A stretch of 64,000 bases of DNA from Acidobacteriota bacterium. Lineage in GTDB: Bacteria > Acidobacteriota > Terriglobia > Terriglobales > Acidobacteriaceae. The stretch is from NCBI GenBank assembly GCA_018268915.1, contig JAFDVQ010000017.1, positions 62,001 through 126,000 of the forward strand. Direction: 5' to 3'. Under the pieces are notes generated by a model. The model was not told the origin of the DNA, did not search any database, and worked only from the letters and a program-made list of their open reading frames with translations. Below, one piece after another: positions 20,936 to 29,318 of the stretch. Position numbers and translations under genes: made by a program. Within the stretch, counting starts at the first letter, position 1. Each line of letters starts with the position of its first letter.

Positions 20936-23900
20936 ATGCGGTTTGCGAAATGGATGCTGGCTTCGATGTGTGTAACAGCGAGTTTAGTGGCGGGTGGTCA
21001 GACTGGGCCAGTGCATCTGCAGGTGGACAATCTCGACAAGCCGCTGGGGATCGACGATCTCACACCCAGGTTCTCATGGCAGTTGAGTGATTCGACTCGG
21101 GGTGCGAAACAGACTGCTTATCGCGTAACCGTGGCGACCGCGCCAGAATCGCTTGCGGCAGGCAAAGCGGACGTCTGGGACAGCGGGAAGGTGACGTCGA
21201 GCCAGTCGCTCAACGTAAAGTACGCAGGCCCGACGGTGAAGGCCAGCACTCGCTACTTCTGGCGGGTCAGTCTATGGGGTGCAGACGGAAAAGAGTATCA
21301 GTCGAACGCAACGAGTTCGTGGGAGACAGGCCTGCTCGATCAGAGCGCGTGGAAGGCTGCATGGATTGGCTGGGAGACGCCAGAGGAATCAGCGGAGCGT
21401 AGGGCGCCGGCGAAGTGGATTGCAAATTCAGAGGCAAAGCCGGGCAAGCCGGACAGCGAGCAGAAGTTTGCATATCGCACCTCGGTTGATGTGGACAAAC
21501 CGGTGAAGCAGGCTGTGCTGTTTGCGACGGCGGAGGATGCCGTATCGGCCTGGGTGAATGGTGAGAAGGCCCTGACGGCAGCGGTGTTCCCGGCATACAA
21601 ACATCTGCCTTGGAAGAAGTTTGTTCGAGCGGATGTGACCGCTCAGATTGCACAAGGCAAGAACACGCTTGCGATTGAGAGCGTGCACTACATCGACAAA
21701 TACGGCGAGAAGGACCGCAAAGATGCTCCGCCGATGATTGCGACGATCGTGCTGGTGTATGCGGATGGGACCTCGTCGGCAGTCGTGAGTGACGGCAAGT
21801 GGAAGAGCGCAGCGGATGCGCCATCTGGCTGGGAGTCGAAGGCATTTGACGATGCAAGCTGGAAAAATGCGGTGACCTGGGAGCAGGCAAAGGATTCCGA
21901 TGAGGCGCCGGTTCTCCAGCCCTGGATTCCCGACAGCGTCAAGGAACTGCGGAAGAATTTCGATGCCGGATCTCAGGTGAAATCGGCGCGACTCTACGCG
22001 ACAGCGCTGGGTGCCTATGAGATCTATCTGAATGGCTCTCCTCTCGACGCTGAACACATGGCGTGGATGGCGCCGGGATGGACGGACTTCCGCTACCGCG
22101 TGCTGTACCAGACCTACGACGTGACGAATCAAGTCAAGAGTGGACAGAACCAGCTCAGTGCGCTGCTCGCTCCGGGCTGGTATTCGACATCGCTCGAGTG
22201 GCTTCAACAGCCAAACAACTACGGAGACACTCCGCCTGCATTGCGCGCGCAGTTACGCATAGAGCACCAGGACGGCAGCGTCGAGTGGGTCAACTCCGAC
22301 GCTAGCTGGAAGGCGAGGCCATCGTACATTGTAAGTTCAGAGCTGTATGACGGCGAGACCCAGGATCTGCGGAGACCGACACCCGATCATCGAGACACCG
22401 ACGCTGACGGTGGGGCGCAGGCGTTCGAAGACGCTCAAATCGTCCAGCCGAAAGACATCAAGATTGAAGCCCAGGACTTCGAGCCCATTCGCGTATCTCA
22501 AATCCTCACCGAGCCAAAGATGACGGAGCCAAAGCCAGGCGTCTTCATCTACGACTTCGGGCAGAATCTTGCCGGAGTGCAGCAGTTGAAAGTCTCGGGA
22601 CCGGCGGGCACGGACGTGCAAGTGCGTGCAGGCGAAGTTCTGAATCCCGATGGAACGCTGTACACGGAAAACTTGCGCACCGCACGAGTGACAGACCACT
22701 TCTTCCTGAGCGGAAATGGCGCGGAGACTCTGATCCCGCAATTCACATTTCACGGGTTTCGCTACATCGAGGTGACTGGACTCAAAACGGCACCCGATGC
22801 GAAGGACGTAAAGGCACTGGTTCTGCACACAGATTTCCCGTTCACAACCAAGCTGAAAACCGGCAGCCAGATGATCAACAAGCTATATAGCAACATCCTC
22901 TGGGGTCAGCGCTCGAATTTTGTCGGCGTTCCGACGGATTGTCCCCAGCGGGATGAGCGCCTCGGATGGTCTGCCGATGCGCAGGTGTTCTGGCGTGCCG
23001 CTGCATACAACGCAGACCTCGCGTCGTTCAGCCGCAAGTTCTCTGCGGATCTGCGAGGCACACAGGTCGGCACGCCTTACTACGGCATTTACGCTCCAGG
23101 GACATCGAAGCCACACATGGGCACCGGCGCCGCCTGGAGCGATGCGGGCGTGATCATTCCGTGGACATCATGGATCCAGTCGGGCGACACGATGGTGATC
23201 GACGAGAACTGGCAGGCAATGCGGAAGTACGTAGACGCCATCGACGAGTCCAACCCCGATGGAATCTGGCACAACAATTCCGGAACACCGTTCGGCGACT
23301 GGCTCTCGCTGGAAGGCCGCACAAAGGAAGACATCGTTGCTACGGCATACTGGGCATACGACGTCAACATGATGCGGCAAATGGCCCATGCGACCGGCCG
23401 TGCGGAAGAAGAGCAGCACTACTCGAAGCTGGAGGCAAAGATCCGCGCCGCCTTTGAGAAGAAGTTTGTTCAGCAGGGAGGATACGTTCCGGGAGCGGAC
23501 AATGATACGTCGCCCTTTGGAGACATCAACAATCCTGACGCGAAATCCAAAGCGGGTGATACGCAGACTGGATACGTTCTCGCTCTTCACATGAACCTCG
23601 TCCCCGACGCGATGCGAGGAACAGTGGCCGGAAGGCTGGCGAAGAAGATCGAAGCGAATCATGGCCTGCTCAACACGGGCTTTGTAGGCACGCCCTATCT
23701 CCTCGAAGAGCTGACCAAGACCGGGCACCGCAAGCTCTCCTACGACGTGCTTCTGAACACCGGCATGCCTTCGTGGGGATACGTCATCGAGCACGGAGGC
23801 ACGACGACATGGGAGCGCTGGAACGGTGACCAGATGATCGGCGACCCGCAAATGAATTCCTACAACCACTACGCCTACGGCGCAGTTGCCGACTGGATCT

Positions 23901-24244
23901 ACCGCTACGCTGCTGGTATTGATGCGTCGCCTCTCGACGCTGGATTCCACACCGTCGTGCTTCACCCTGTGTTCGACGCAAGGCTGTCGCCGCTCGAGTT
24001 CAGCTACGCTTCGTCATTTGGAGATATCAAGTCAAGCTGGACGGTGAAGGGAACTGCGGCTGAGTGGAGCGTAACACTGCCTGCGAATACAACTGGGAGA
24101 CTGGAACTGAAGCCCGCAGAAGCAGCTCGATGGAAGCTGGAAGGCGTTGCCATCGGCAAAAGCCCACTCGCCAAAAAGATCGAAGGTGGATTTGAGTTGT
24201 CGGCAGGAACCTACCGATTCGAACTGCAAGGAATCGGCGAATAG
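20936..24244 (+). CDS. Secreted alpha-L-rhamnosidase, GH78
   Basis: 1102 aa. The signal peptide MRFAKWMLASMCVTASLVAG starts at the ATG at 20936, with SD AGAGGGG; a longer in-frame reading would overlap the divergent decarboxylase. N-terminal beta domains (VDNLDKPLGIDDLTPRFSW) are typical of bacterial rhamnosidases. The (alpha/alpha)6 barrel holds TDCPQRDERLGWSADAQVF with the catalytic acidic residues, GTPFGDWLS, and HGGTTTWERWNG with the second conserved Glu. A C-terminal beta domain with LELKPAEAARWKLEGV completes it. It removes terminal rhamnose from plant or microbial glycans outside the cytoplasm. Confidence 0.92.
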   Translation: MRFAKWMLASMCVTASLVAGGQTGPVHLQVDNLDKPLGIDDLTPRFSWQLSDSTRGAKQTAYRVTVATAPESLAAGKADVWDSGKVTSSQSLNVKYAGPTVKASTRYFWRVSLWGADGKEYQSNATSSWETGLLDQSAWKAAWIGWETPEESAERRAPAKWIANSEAKPGKPDSEQKFAYRTSVDVDKPVKQAVLFATAEDAVSAWVNGEKALTAAVFPAYKHLPWKKFVRADVTAQIAQGKNTLAIESVHYIDKYGEKDRKDAPPMIATIVLVYADGTSSAVVSDGKWKSAADAPSGWESKAFDDASWKNAVTWEQAKDSDEAPVLQPWIPDSVKELRKNFDAGSQVKSARLYATALGAYEIYLNGSPLDAEHMAWMAPGWTDFRYRVLYQTYDVTNQVKSGQNQLSALLAPGWYSTSLEWLQQPNNYGDTPPALRAQLRIEHQDGSVEWVNSDASWKARPSYIVSSELYDGETQDLRRPTPDHRDTDADGGAQAFEDAQIVQPKDIKIEAQDFEPIRVSQILTEPKMTEPKPGVFIYDFGQNLAGVQQLKVSGPAGTDVQVRAGEVLNPDGTLYTENLRTARVTDHFFLSGNGAETLIPQFTFHGFRYIEVTGLKTAPDAKDVKALVLHTDFPFTTKLKTGSQMINKLYSNILWGQRSNFVGVPTDCPQRDERLGWSADAQVFWRAAAYNADLASFSRKFSADLRGTQVGTPYYGIYAPGTSKPHMGTGAAWSDAGVIIPWTSWIQSGDTMVIDENWQAMRKYVDAIDESNPDGIWHNNSGTPFGDWLSLEGRTKEDIVATAYWAYDVNMMRQMAHATGRAEEEQHYSKLEAKIRAAFEKKFVQQGGYVPGADNDTSPFGDINNPDAKSKAGDTQTGYVLALHMNLVPDAMRGTVAGRLAKKIEANHGLLNTGFVGTPYLLEELTKTGHRKLSYDVLLNTGMPSWGYVIEHGGTTTWERWNGDQMIGDPQMNSYNHYAYGAVADWIYRYAAGIDASPLDAGFHTVVLHPVFDARLSPLEFSYASSFGDIKSSWTVKGTAAEWSVTLPANTTGRLELKPAEAARWKLEGVAIGKSPLAKKIEGGFELSAGTYRFELQGIGE

Positions 24245-24250
24245 ACGGGA

Positions 24251-24296
24251 TAAAAAATGAGGGGAACTTCGCCGAGACTAGTCGGCGAAGCTTCCC
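24251..24296. terminator. Shared terminator between GH78 and the LysR gene
   Basis: Stem GGGAACTTCGCCGA (24262-24275) with TCGGCGAAGCTTCCC (24282-24296, one bulged C) and loop GACTAG, which contains the LysR stop. Read on the minus strand it is followed within a few bases by a run of six T, so it is a good intrinsic terminator for the LysR gene and may also stop GH78 transcripts. Confidence 0.75.
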
Positions 24297-25207
24297 TGGA
24301 TATGCCAGGATCGGTCGCTGGATTCGGCCTGCTCAACCTGTGCCTTGATAAGTTCGAGAAATGCGGACATGGCAGGCGAGACCCACTTGTCCTTGTGCCA
24401 CAGAACGTGAGTCCCGATGTCGAGCGAGGGGCCATTCCAGTGCAGAGCCTTGAACTGGTTCTGACGCAGTTCGCGCGCCACAACGATGGCCGGAAGTAGC
24501 GCCAGCCCCATCCCCGCGCTGACGCATTGTTTGATCGCCTCAACGCTTGAGAATTCTGTGATGTGGCCGGGACGGATGTTCTGCATCGCCAGCACCTTGT
24601 CCAGCTTCGCCCGATAGCCGCATCCGCTCTCGGTGAGCAGAAGCTGCTGCCCCGCCAGATCTGATGGCTTGATGGTGCGCCGCTTTGCCAGAGGATGACC
24701 CGGCTCCGCCAGCAGGAAAATGCGCTCGGTATGAAACCGCAAAGATTTGTGTGCCGGGTTCGCAGGGGTATCGCACATGTTGATGACGAGGTCGAGCTTT
24801 CCGGTTTCGAGTTCGCTCGCGAGCGTGGTCTCGATGTGCGAACGGAAGCTGATCTCGACGTGCGGGAACTTCCGGCGAAAATTGCGAAGCACAACAGGCA
24901 GCCGATAGGTAAGGATGCTCTCTGGCGCGCTGATGCGCAGCGGGCCGCTGGGCTCATTGCAGATGGCGCGCTCTCCCTGCTCCATGGCAGAGAGCGCTTG
25001 TTCGGCGAATGGCTGGAAGCGGCGTCCGGCATCCGTCAGCGTGACGCGCCGGCCAAGCCGGTCGAAGAGTGGAGCACCGAGCTCTTCTTCGAGGGCTTTG
25101 ATCTGCGCTGTCACGTTCGATTGAACGGTGTGAACTCGCTCAGCCGTGCGGGTGAAGTTCAGTTCTTGTGTGAGAGCCCGAAATATCTGCAGCTGGCGGA
25201 CTTCCAT
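24278..25207 (-). CDS. LysR-family transcriptional regulator
   Basis: 309 aa. The N-terminal winged helix reads MEVRQLQIFRALTQELNFTR then VHTVQSNVTAQIKALEEEL, the LysR recognition helix region, followed by GRRVTLTDAGRRF. The effector domain follows (GPLRISAPESILTYRLPVV). The ATG at 25207 has SD GGAG at 6 nt; a TTG at 25219 is less likely. LysR proteins usually control a divergent neighbour, but upstream here is 230 bp of non-coding DNA before the HExxH gene, which could be its target. Not assigned to a known subgroup. Confidence 0.9.
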   Translation of the reverse strand: MEVRQLQIFRALTQELNFTRTAERVHTVQSNVTAQIKALEEELGAPLFDRLGRRVTLTDAGRRFQPFAEQALSAMEQGERAICNEPSGPLRISAPESILTYRLPVVLRNFRRKFPHVEISFRSHIETTLASELETGKLDLVINMCDTPANPAHKSLRFHTERIFLLAEPGHPLAKRRTIKPSDLAGQQLLLTESGCGYRAKLDKVLAMQNIRPGHITEFSSVEAIKQCVSAGMGLALLPAIVVARELRQNQFKALHWNGPSLDIGTHVLWHKDKWVSPAMSAFLELIKAQVEQAESSDRSWHIQGSFAD

Positions 25208-25438
25208 CGCTATCTCCAAAACAGATTGAACACATCATATCAATCTATTAGACAGATTTGCTAAACGAATTCAGAATCTGAATATGAGTACGGACTTGCT
25301 TATGACCGACAAGAAGCGACTCTGGCGAGTCCACTAGTTCTCACACACCCCTCTCCTCTACTGAACAATCACAATTCAACGCAAGAAACGGATAGCGGCC
25401 GCGCTTGATGTGGACGACTATCGACGCAGGTGGACACT

Positions 25439-26122
25439 ATGACTGCTTCCCCTCAGTTGTTGGTCTCTCGTGTTGTCTTTGCTTTCACTCTTCTACTCGC
25501 TTTGAACGCAACCTCATTCTGCGCAGGAAGTGCTCTGGCTCTCGCGGAGAGTCCAGTTTCGCACACCTCCCACACAACGATGGTGATTTTCACGGATCAT
25601 CCGATGGAGGATGATCAGTGGGCCGCCCTTGCACAGGAGTTGAGGCGGGCAGACATTCGCCTTGAGACCGCTGCACGCGAACTTGGCGGAGGCCTCGAGG
25701 TGCTGCGCGGACGCGACCTCGTGGCAGGGGTGAGTGTCGATCAGGTTATCAGTGTCACAGTGAATGGCGACTGCACTTTGCTGCCGGGCCCGCGAAAGAT
25801 GGTCAGGGGTGCTCTCGGATGGGTGAAAAAGGTAGATGGCGAGATTCAGCCCTTCATTCATGTCAGCTGCGAACGGATTGTTGAAATGCTCCAGGGCATG
25901 GCTCTCGGGATGAACCGCGAGCGCAGAAATACCGTGATGGCCGAGGCGATGTCGCGTGTCATTGCGCATGAGTGGATACATATCGCCAGACAGGAGGCGA
26001 GCCACGAGAGTTCCGGCGTGATGCAATCGCAGTTTCAGGTTTCGGATTTGCTGGCAGACGATGACCCTATCTATCCGGGCCGGCACATTGGACGCGACAA
26101 GAGACACGTCTCTGGCTTTTAA
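25439..26122 (+). CDS. Small secreted protein with a metalloprotease-like HExxH site
   Basis: 227 aa. The signal peptide is residues 1-36 (hydrophobic VVFAFTLLLALNATSF, AxA at 33-36). The C-terminal half holds VIAHEWIHIARQEASH (174-189): H177, E178, H181 and a third His at 189, followed by SSGVM (191-195), which resembles a Met-turn. The spacing HExxH-x7-H-x5-M is close to metzincin-like families but the protein is very small. The start ATG at 25439 has SD AGGTGG at 5 nt. No neighbour indicates a substrate. The match to a zinc site is seen directly; protease activity is inference. Confidence 0.72.
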   Translation: MTASPQLLVSRVVFAFTLLLALNATSFCAGSALALAESPVSHTSHTTMVIFTDHPMEDDQWAALAQELRRADIRLETAARELGGGLEVLRGRDLVAGVSVDQVISVTVNGDCTLLPGPRKMVRGALGWVKKVDGEIQPFIHVSCERIVEMLQGMALGMNRERRNTVMAEAMSRVIAHEWIHIARQEASHESSGVMQSQFQVSDLLADDDPIYPGRHIGRDKRHVSGF

Positions 26123-26140
26123 CGCTGATCTAAGTTAGGC

Positions 26141-26183
26141 AAAGGCGCGTCCACCGGGAAAGAGAGAGCCGGACGCGCCTTTT
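26141..26183. terminator. Bidirectional terminator
   Basis: Perfect 12-bp inverted repeat AAAGGCGCGTCC / GGACGCGCCTTT with an 18-nt loop, between the convergent HExxH and DUF1772 genes. It is flanked by A on one side and T on the other, as expected for a terminator working both ways. Confidence 0.85.
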
Positions 26184-26193
26184 CTTGTGGCTG

Positions 26194-26733
26194 CTAGAGA
26201 AGCAACGACATGCCCTGAATGATCGCGTTGAGCAGCGGGCGAATACTGAACAGGGAAGCAAGACTCTGCGCTGATTCCGGATCTCTCAGCAAGACAGCAA
26301 CAATCAGCAGCACCAGGCCGAACGTTCCGGTTGCTGCGCGAAGCCTGTGCCAGTACCACCAGCGATCGCGAATTGCCGTCCAGTTATCGGGCGGTGCCGA
26401 GCTCGACCAGTGAATAACATCCCTGTTGATGGGCATGTTGACCATGTTGGTAATCACACCTGAGATGATGAAGAAGATGGCGGCGACGATAAGAAGGCAC
26501 ATGCGGGGTCTATCGTGGCGCGCAACAAATGCCGCAGCCAGCGTGAAGGCAATTGTGATTGCTCCGAGACGGGGCATCGCAGGGTGTAGCGTGCGGATCC
26601 CCTGCTGTTGAAGAATGATGTATCGAGATGCGTCGAGATGTGCAGGGTTCAGGAAAAGCCAGACGCAGAACATTGCACCAACCAGAAGCGCAGAGAGGAA
26701 AAGACTGATGAAATCAAAGACAAGAGAAAGCAC
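26194..26733 (-). CDS. DUF1772 (anthrone oxygenase-like) membrane protein
   Basis: 179 aa with four hydrophobic segments, e.g. SLFLSALLVGAMFCVWLFL and MCLLIVAAIFFIISGVI. The segment NMVNMPINRDVIHWSSSAPP with conserved Asn and Trp is typical of DUF1772, which includes anthrone oxygenase-like and noxB-like proteins. I place the start at a GTG at 26733 because SD AAGGAG lies exactly 6 nt upstream; an ATG farther up has no SD. It is divergent from a TetR gene, which may repress it. Confidence 0.75.
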   Translation of the reverse strand: MLSLVFDFISLFLSALLVGAMFCVWLFLNPAHLDASRYIILQQQGIRTLHPAMPRLGAITIAFTLAAAFVARHDRPRMCLLIVAAIFFIISGVITNMVNMPINRDVIHWSSSAPPDNWTAIRDRWWYWHRLRAATGTFGLVLLIVAVLLRDPESAQSLASLFSIRPLLNAIIQGMSLLL

Positions 26734-26849
26734 GTATTGCTCCTTTCGAGCGGAGAGGGAAGCCGGAGACAAATCGTGTGGCGCCACGAGTTAACGACGC
26801 GCTGGTTGGCGCATCGGCATTGTGTTAAATTAATCCTAATAATATTCGG

Positions 26850-27521
26850 ATGAAAAGTCCAGCTAAAAGAAGCCCGAAAACCAAAACCGCGAAGCGCCCC
26901 TATGACGCCTCGTCGCGGCGAGAATCTGCCCAGGAAACGCGGCGAAGGATTTTGGATGTCGCGCGGGCGATGTTCTGCGAGAAGGGCTACGCCGGAACTT
27001 CGATGCAGGCAATTGCACAGGCCGCAGGAATCGCGCTCGACACGGTATACGCGTCAGTAGGGAAGAAGCCCGCCTTGTTTGCCCTGCTGGTGGAATCGGC
27101 AATCTCGGGAGCCGATGTCGCGATCCCCGCGGAAGAGCGCGATTACGTACATGCGATCAGATCCGAGCCGGATGCTAAACGTAAGCTTGCGATCTATGCA
27201 GCGGCATTGCGAAGCATTCAGGCGCGATTGGCGCCGCTTTTTCGTGTTCTGCAGGAAGCCGCAATTCAGGACGCAGGGTTGAGCGAATTGTGGAACGGCA
27301 TTGCCGAGAGGCGAGCGCGAAATATGAAGCTGCTGGCCAAGGATCTAGCGGAGACAGGGAAGTTGAGGCGCGATCTCGGGCTCGACACGGTTGCAGACAT
27401 TCTCTGGACGATGAATTCGCCCGAATACTACCTATTGCTCGTCGAAGGGCGCGGATGGGCTCCGGCGAAGTTTGAAGATTGGCTCCGGGATGCGTGGTGC
27501 AGGCTGCTATTGGAGCCATAA
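26850..27521 (+). CDS. TetR-family regulator
   Basis: 223 aa. After a basic N-terminal tail (KRSPKTKTAKR) comes the TetR DNA-binding domain: RRRILDVARAMFCEKGY, then TSMQAIAQAAGIALDTVYA. The ligand domain has no recognised signature. The start follows an AT-rich stretch and has no SD, so the mRNA may be leaderless or have a short leader. It lies between the divergent DUF1772 gene and the downstream MATE exporter; either could be its target. Confidence 0.88.
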   Translation: MKSPAKRSPKTKTAKRPYDASSRRESAQETRRRILDVARAMFCEKGYAGTSMQAIAQAAGIALDTVYASVGKKPALFALLVESAISGADVAIPAEERDYVHAIRSEPDAKRKLAIYAAALRSIQARLAPLFRVLQEAAIQDAGLSELWNGIAERRARNMKLLAKDLAETGKLRRDLGLDTVADILWTMNSPEYYLLLVEGRGWAPAKFEDWLRDAWCRLLLEP

Positions 27522-27621
27522 TCGACCATTTAAGCCCGCGACAAACAAGTGACAATTGCTCTGATCCATCCTGTAACAGGGCCTCGTTTCGCCCCATCAA
27601 ATGCGAAGCTAGGGTAGAGAC

Positions 27622-28983
27622 ATGAGAGAGAACCGCGCCAGGTGGAACAGTGAACTACGAGCGATGATTGCGCTCGCTCTTCCTGTTGTGCTCAGCGAAC
27701 TGGGCTGGGTGGCGCAGGGCGTGGTCGACAACATCATGGTCGGGCGGCTTGGTCCGGTAGCAATTGGAGCCGTTGCTCTCGGGAACGCGGTGTATTACAT
27801 ACCGTCTCTCTTCGGAATCGGATTGCTGCTCGGCCTCGACACGCTCGTCTCGCAGGCCTACGGACGGAAGGATTATGACGCCTGCCACCGGTGGATGGCG
27901 CAGGGAGTCTACCTCGCGCTGATCATCACGCCACCTCTGATGCTGTTGACGGCGATTGCGAGCTGGGACTTCACGCGCTTCGGAGTCATTCCTGAAGTGG
28001 CAGTTCTGTCATCGGGCTATCTCGGCATCATGAACTGGGGAACGTTGCCGCTGTTGCTTTATGGAGGAACGAGGCGTTATCTCCAGGGCGTGGGCGAAGT
28101 ACGGGTCATCACGATCACGTATGTGCTGGCGAACCTGCTCAACTGGGGCGGAAACTGGGTGCTGATCTACGGCAAACTCGGTTTCCCGGCACTCGGTGTC
28201 AACGGCTCAGCGATCTCGACCTGCATTTCGCGCGTATGCATGGCAATCGCGATGCTCGCATGTGCATGGCGATACGAACGCCAGCGTGGACATCCATTGT
28301 TCGCCCACTGGGCAGGTCCTCACCTCGCCGAGTTGAAGAAGCTTGTCAGGATAGGCGCGCCGGCTGCCGGGCAGATTGTGCTTGAGGTTGGCGCGTGGAA
28401 CCTCAGCACATTCGCAGCCGGCTATCTCACACCGGTGGCGCTCGCCACTCACACCATCGCCCTCAACTACGCGAGCATCACGTACATGGTCCCTCTGGGA
28501 ATTGGCGCTGCCGCAGCTGTGAGCGTGGGACACGCGATCGGCGCCGGCGACCCAGCGAAGGCTCGACGAGCCGGTTGGATGGCGCTGTCGCTCGGCGCAG
28601 GATTCATGACGTGTGCGGGAATCGTATTTCTGGTTGCCCCGGGCCCGCTGATCAAGCTCTACACGCATGATCCGGGAGTGCTGGCACTTGGACCAAGCCT
28701 CATGTGGATCGGTGCGGCCTTCCAGATCTTCGACGGTGTGCAGACAGTGTGCACCGGGGCCCTGCGCGGCTTGGGTGAGACGCGGTGGCCGATGATCGCA
28801 AATCTGATCGGGTATTGGGTAATGGGTCTGCCGCTCGGTTTCATCCTGTGCTTCGTGCTGAAGTGGGGAGTCCACGGAATGTGGCTTGGTCTGACCCTCT
28901 CGCTGATCATCATCTCCTCCACGCTGCTGGTCCGGTGGCATAAGGACTCAGTTCAAAAGGCTCTGGCTCATTCAAATACTTAG
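27622..28983 (+). CDS. MATE-family efflux transporter
   Basis: 453 aa, twelve predicted membrane segments in two homologous halves. Family sequence includes ALPVVLSELGWVAQGVVDNI (first helix), MVGRLGPVAIGAVALGN, GLDTLVSQAYGRKDY and, in the second half, MVPLGIGAAAAVSVGHAIGA. MATE proteins export cationic drugs and toxic compounds using Na+ or H+. It is 100 bp downstream of the TetR gene, same strand, and could be under its control. Confidence 0.93.
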   Translation: MRENRARWNSELRAMIALALPVVLSELGWVAQGVVDNIMVGRLGPVAIGAVALGNAVYYIPSLFGIGLLLGLDTLVSQAYGRKDYDACHRWMAQGVYLALIITPPLMLLTAIASWDFTRFGVIPEVAVLSSGYLGIMNWGTLPLLLYGGTRRYLQGVGEVRVITITYVLANLLNWGGNWVLIYGKLGFPALGVNGSAISTCISRVCMAIAMLACAWRYERQRGHPLFAHWAGPHLAELKKLVRIGAPAAGQIVLEVGAWNLSTFAAGYLTPVALATHTIALNYASITYMVPLGIGAAAAVSVGHAIGAGDPAKARRAGWMALSLGAGFMTCAGIVFLVAPGPLIKLYTHDPGVLALGPSLMWIGAAFQIFDGVQTVCTGALRGLGETRWPMIANLIGYWVMGLPLGFILCFVLKWGVHGMWLGLTLSLIIISSTLLVRWHKDSVQKALAHSNT

Positions 28984-29318
28984 GTTTAGGCACGGCCGAG
29001 TCTCCCGCAATCTGGCCCCGATCACAATCAGCTTCACGCCGCTTTTGCGCGAGTGAACATCCGTTGCAGGGAAAGGTACTTATGGTGCAAATAGGGGTGC
29101 CTGAGAGCGGTACGGATAACTTGCAGAGTGACTATAATCAACAGTGAGCGAAGTTTGTCGCTTTCCATCGCGTCTTTCCAGAAACCCCGAACTCCGAAGC
29201 TACAGTCCGGTGGTGATAGCGACCGCGAGGTTGCAACGATGTCGGACGGTCTTAAATGAATTTCGGACCTATAGAACTGGGTAGCGCGCGGAACCTCATT
29301 TGAAGGGAATCCCGCCAA
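28984..29318. promoter_or_regulatory. korA upstream region
   Basis: 335 bp without a supported gene. A TATAAT box at 29133-29138 is the best -10 candidate but lacks a good -35, and the distance to korA (about 180 nt) would imply a long leader. AAGGGAA before the korA start is a plausible SD. Confidence 0.35.

Noticed and set aside
22337..23965. Long minus-strand frames opposite the GH78 gene
   Set aside because: Antisense of the catalytic barrel; no protein-like motifs.
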